Source of the DNA: JAJFVC01 sp039698075
GTDB taxonomy: Bacteria > Planctomycetota > Planctomycetia > Pirellulales > Thermoguttaceae
Assembly (NCBI GenBank): GCA_039698075.1
Contig: JBDKTJ010000008.1
Location: forward strand, 1-36,023
DNA length: 36,023 nucleotides
Direction: 5' to 3'
In this document: piece by piece, positions 34,474-36,023 of the stretch
Layout of the letters: every line of letters begins with the position of its first letter
Position numbering within the stretch: the first letter of the stretch is position 1
Made by a program: the position numbers and the translations under genes
The notes under the pieces: model-generated
What the model was told of the DNA's origin: nothing
Databases searched by the model: none
Seen by the model: only the letters and a program-made list of their open reading frames with translations

Positions 34474-35468
34474 TGAACGATTTCTCAAATCCCGAGAATT
34501 TCGACGACGCCGAAGAAAGCCGGCTGCGGTTCCGCAACCATTCGGCGGTGCGCAGCTATCTGGATCTCCTGCGCATCCCGAACGTGTTCACCGCGATGGC
34601 CGACGTGGCGATGGGTTTTTTGTTCGTTCAAGCCGTCGGTTGGCGGTTCGCGTCGTGGCCGGATCTGCCTGCGTTGGCGACGTTGCTGCTTGCGTCCAGT
34701 CTGCTTTATCTTGCCGGCGTCGTGCTGAACGACGTCTTCGACCTCGAAATCGATCAAACGGAACGGCCCGAGCGACCGCTGCCCTCGGGTCGGATCGCAA
34801 TGGCCTCCGCCCGGCGGCTCGGCTGGCGATTGCTCGTGGCCGGCGTTGCGGCGGGCTCGGCGGTCGTGTTTTTTGTCGGCCAATTTCGACCGGGCATCGT
34901 GGCCGCGCTGCTGGCCATCTGCATTTTGCTTTACGATGCGTGGCTGAAACGCACGCCGCTCGGCCCACTGGCGATGGGCGCGTGCCGGATGTTGAACGTG
35001 CTGCTGGGCATGAGCGCGGTCGATGGGTCGCTGCACGCCGAACACTGGGCCGTCGCCGGCGGATTGGGGCTCTACGTGACCGGAGTGACCTGGTTTGCCC
35101 GACGTGAAAACCGCCGGGGCGTTCGCTGGCAACTCATTTTGGCCACGGCCGCCATGGCCTCAGGCATTGGGCTGCTGGCGTCGTTGCCGCACTGGTCCGA
35201 TCGTTTGGTGCCTCACCTTCAAGCCGTTCCTCGCGATTGGTGGCTTTTGACCGGCGCCATCGGCGGGGTGATTCTTTGGCGCTGCGTTTGGGCCGTGCTC
35301 GATCCGATTCCCGCCCGCGTCCGGATCGCCGTCGCGCAGGGCGTACTCTCGATCGTCGTGTTGGACGCCGTGGCATGTTATGCGGTCCGCGACGTATTTT
35401 GGGCCAGCCTGATTCTCTGCTTGCTCGTGCCGGCCATGTTTTTGGGCCGCTGGATCGAGGTGACGTAA
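34473..35468 (+). CDS. eboC: UbiA-family prenyltransferase, EboC-like
   Basis: A 331-residue polytopic membrane protein of the UbiA superfamily with about eight hydrophobic segments. The first aspartate-rich motif is clear: NDVFDLEIDQTERPERPLPSG, with N86, D87, D90 and D94, the Mg-diphosphate ligands. The second motif is not of the usual DxxxD form, the region reading DAWLKRTPLGPLAMGACR. That pattern and the flanking TIM-barrel genes suit EboC. The acceptor and prenyl donor are unknown. I choose the ATG at 34473, which overlaps the previous stop by one base and has GGAG at 6-nt spacing; ATG 34470 and TTG 34461 are alternatives. It is translationally coupled to its upstream neighbour. Confidence 0.78.
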   Translation: MNDFSNPENFDDAEESRLRFRNHSAVRSYLDLLRIPNVFTAMADVAMGFLFVQAVGWRFASWPDLPALATLLLASSLLYLAGVVLNDVFDLEIDQTERPERPLPSGRIAMASARRLGWRLLVAGVAAGSAVVFFVGQFRPGIVAALLAICILLYDAWLKRTPLGPLAMGACRMLNVLLGMSAVDGSLHAEHWAVAGGLGLYVTGVTWFARRENRRGVRWQLILATAAMASGIGLLASLPHWSDRLVPHLQAVPRDWWLLTGAIGGVILWRCVWAVLDPIPARVRIAVAQGVLSIVVLDAVACYAVRDVFWASLILCLLVPAMFLGRWIEVT

Positions 35469-35472
35469 TCGG

Positions 35473-36023
35473 ATGTTTTTTGGCTACAACACCAACGGTC
35501 TGGCCCATCACGAGTTGTTCGACGCCGTGGAACTGCTGGCCGAGATCGGCTATCGCGGCGTTGCGATTACGATCGACCACGGCGCGTTGTCGCCGTGCGA
35601 TCCGGAGGTCGGACCGACGATCGACCGGCTGCGACGACGTTTAGAACAACTCGACATGCGTTCGGTCGTCGAGACCGGGGCGCGATTTCTGCTGGACCCA
35701 CGGCACAAACACGAGCCGACCCTGCTGTCGGACGACCGCCGTCGCCGGATCGCGTTTTACCGCCACGCCATCGACTGCGCGGCGCGATTGAACGCCGAGT
35801 GCGTTTCGATTTGGTCGGGCGCGCTCCACGAACCGATTTCACGCGACGAGGCGATGGATCGCTTGGTCGACGGGCTCGGCGAGACGCTCGACTACGCCGC
35901 CTCGCGTGATGTCGTGATTGGGCTGGAGCCGGAGCCGGGCATGTTGATCGATTCGACCTCGGCATTCGAGCGACTGTTGCGACGGATCGACCGGCCCGAG
36001 TTGCGACTGACGCTCGACGTCGG
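35473..36023 (+). CDS. TIM-barrel isomerase-like protein, EboE-like (3' end beyond window)
   Basis: An open frame of 183 codons runs to the window edge without a stop. The ATG is 4 bp after the UbiA-like gene. It starts MFFGYNTNGLAHHELFDAVE and shows the repeating alpha/beta pattern of a xylose-isomerase-like barrel, with GYRGVAITID, NAECVSIWSGA, GLEPEPGMLID (E152/E154) and RLTLDV at the cut end (D182), where the next residues should give the metal-binding H. The EPEPGMLI segment closely matches that of the other barrel gene upstream, so the two are paralogues enclosing the UbiA gene. It is probably one component of an Ebo-like operon that continues past the window. Confidence 0.78.
   Translation, partial: MFFGYNTNGLAHHELFDAVELLAEIGYRGVAITIDHGALSPCDPEVGPTIDRLRRRLEQLDMRSVVETGARFLLDPRHKHEPTLLSDDRRRRIAFYRHAIDCAARLNAECVSIWSGALHEPISRDEAMDRLVDGLGETLDYAASRDVVIGLEPEPGMLIDSTSAFERLLRRIDRPELRLTLDV

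Overview
The window looks like a chromosomal piece of a high-GC planctomycete, probably of the Pirellula/Rhodopirellula type. This is inferred from protein style: a DoxX-like fragment of the planctomycete kind, a PEP-CTERM surface protein with a formylglycine-generating-enzyme fold, a cytidylate-kinase-like protein, a YceH protein and a UbiA/TIM-barrel (Ebo-like) gene set. No rRNA or marker gene is present to prove it.

Left third (1-7400), mixed housekeeping genes: the 5' end of a minus-strand DoxX-like gene with an apparent CTG start; a D-2-hydroxyacid dehydrogenase; a PEP-CTERM/FGE-domain gene lying between two perfect 97-bp direct repeats, as if inserted between the convergent ends of the dehydrogenase and a cytidylate-kinase-like gene; a REC-HisKA-HATPase signalling protein; YceH (DUF480); tRNA-Arg(ACG) on the minus strand; and tRNA-Cys(GCA) on the plus strand with a recognisable promoter and terminator.

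Middle (7408-29611), a biosynthetic gene cluster on one strand with short gaps: a fatty-acyl-AMP ligase fused to an ACP; a fully reducing type I PKS module (KS-AT-DH-ER-KR-ACP) cut by an in-frame TAG 14 codons after the AT active-site serine; a large PKS/NRPS hybrid (KS-AT remnant-carrier-C-A-PCP-C-TE) whose KS has Gln for the first catalytic His and whose AT is degenerate; then a SyrD/PvdE-type cyclic-peptide exporter, a MacA/PvdR-type adaptor and a MacB/PvdT-type ABC permease. The inferred logic is: activate a fatty acid, load it on an ACP, optionally extend by one reduced C2 unit, pass it through a non-elongating KS, acylate an amino acid (ornithine-like by hand-read specificity code), release by C-TE and export. 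This would give a short lipopeptide or lipo-amino acid.

Right part (29625-36023), still on the plus strand with gaps of at most 73 bp: two tandem paralogous UGT-type glycosyltransferases that could decorate the lipopeptide, HemL (glutamate-1-semialdehyde aminomutase), and an Ebo-like set made of a TIM-barrel isomerase-like protein, an EboC-like UbiA prenyltransferase and a second TIM-barrel gene running off the edge.

The observations most worth following are the nonsense codon in the PKS, the double inactivation of the KS-AT in the hybrid, the near-identical docking regions that would allow the broken PKS to be bypassed, the terminal C-TE without a carrier domain, and the 97-bp repeat-flanked PEP-CTERM gene.
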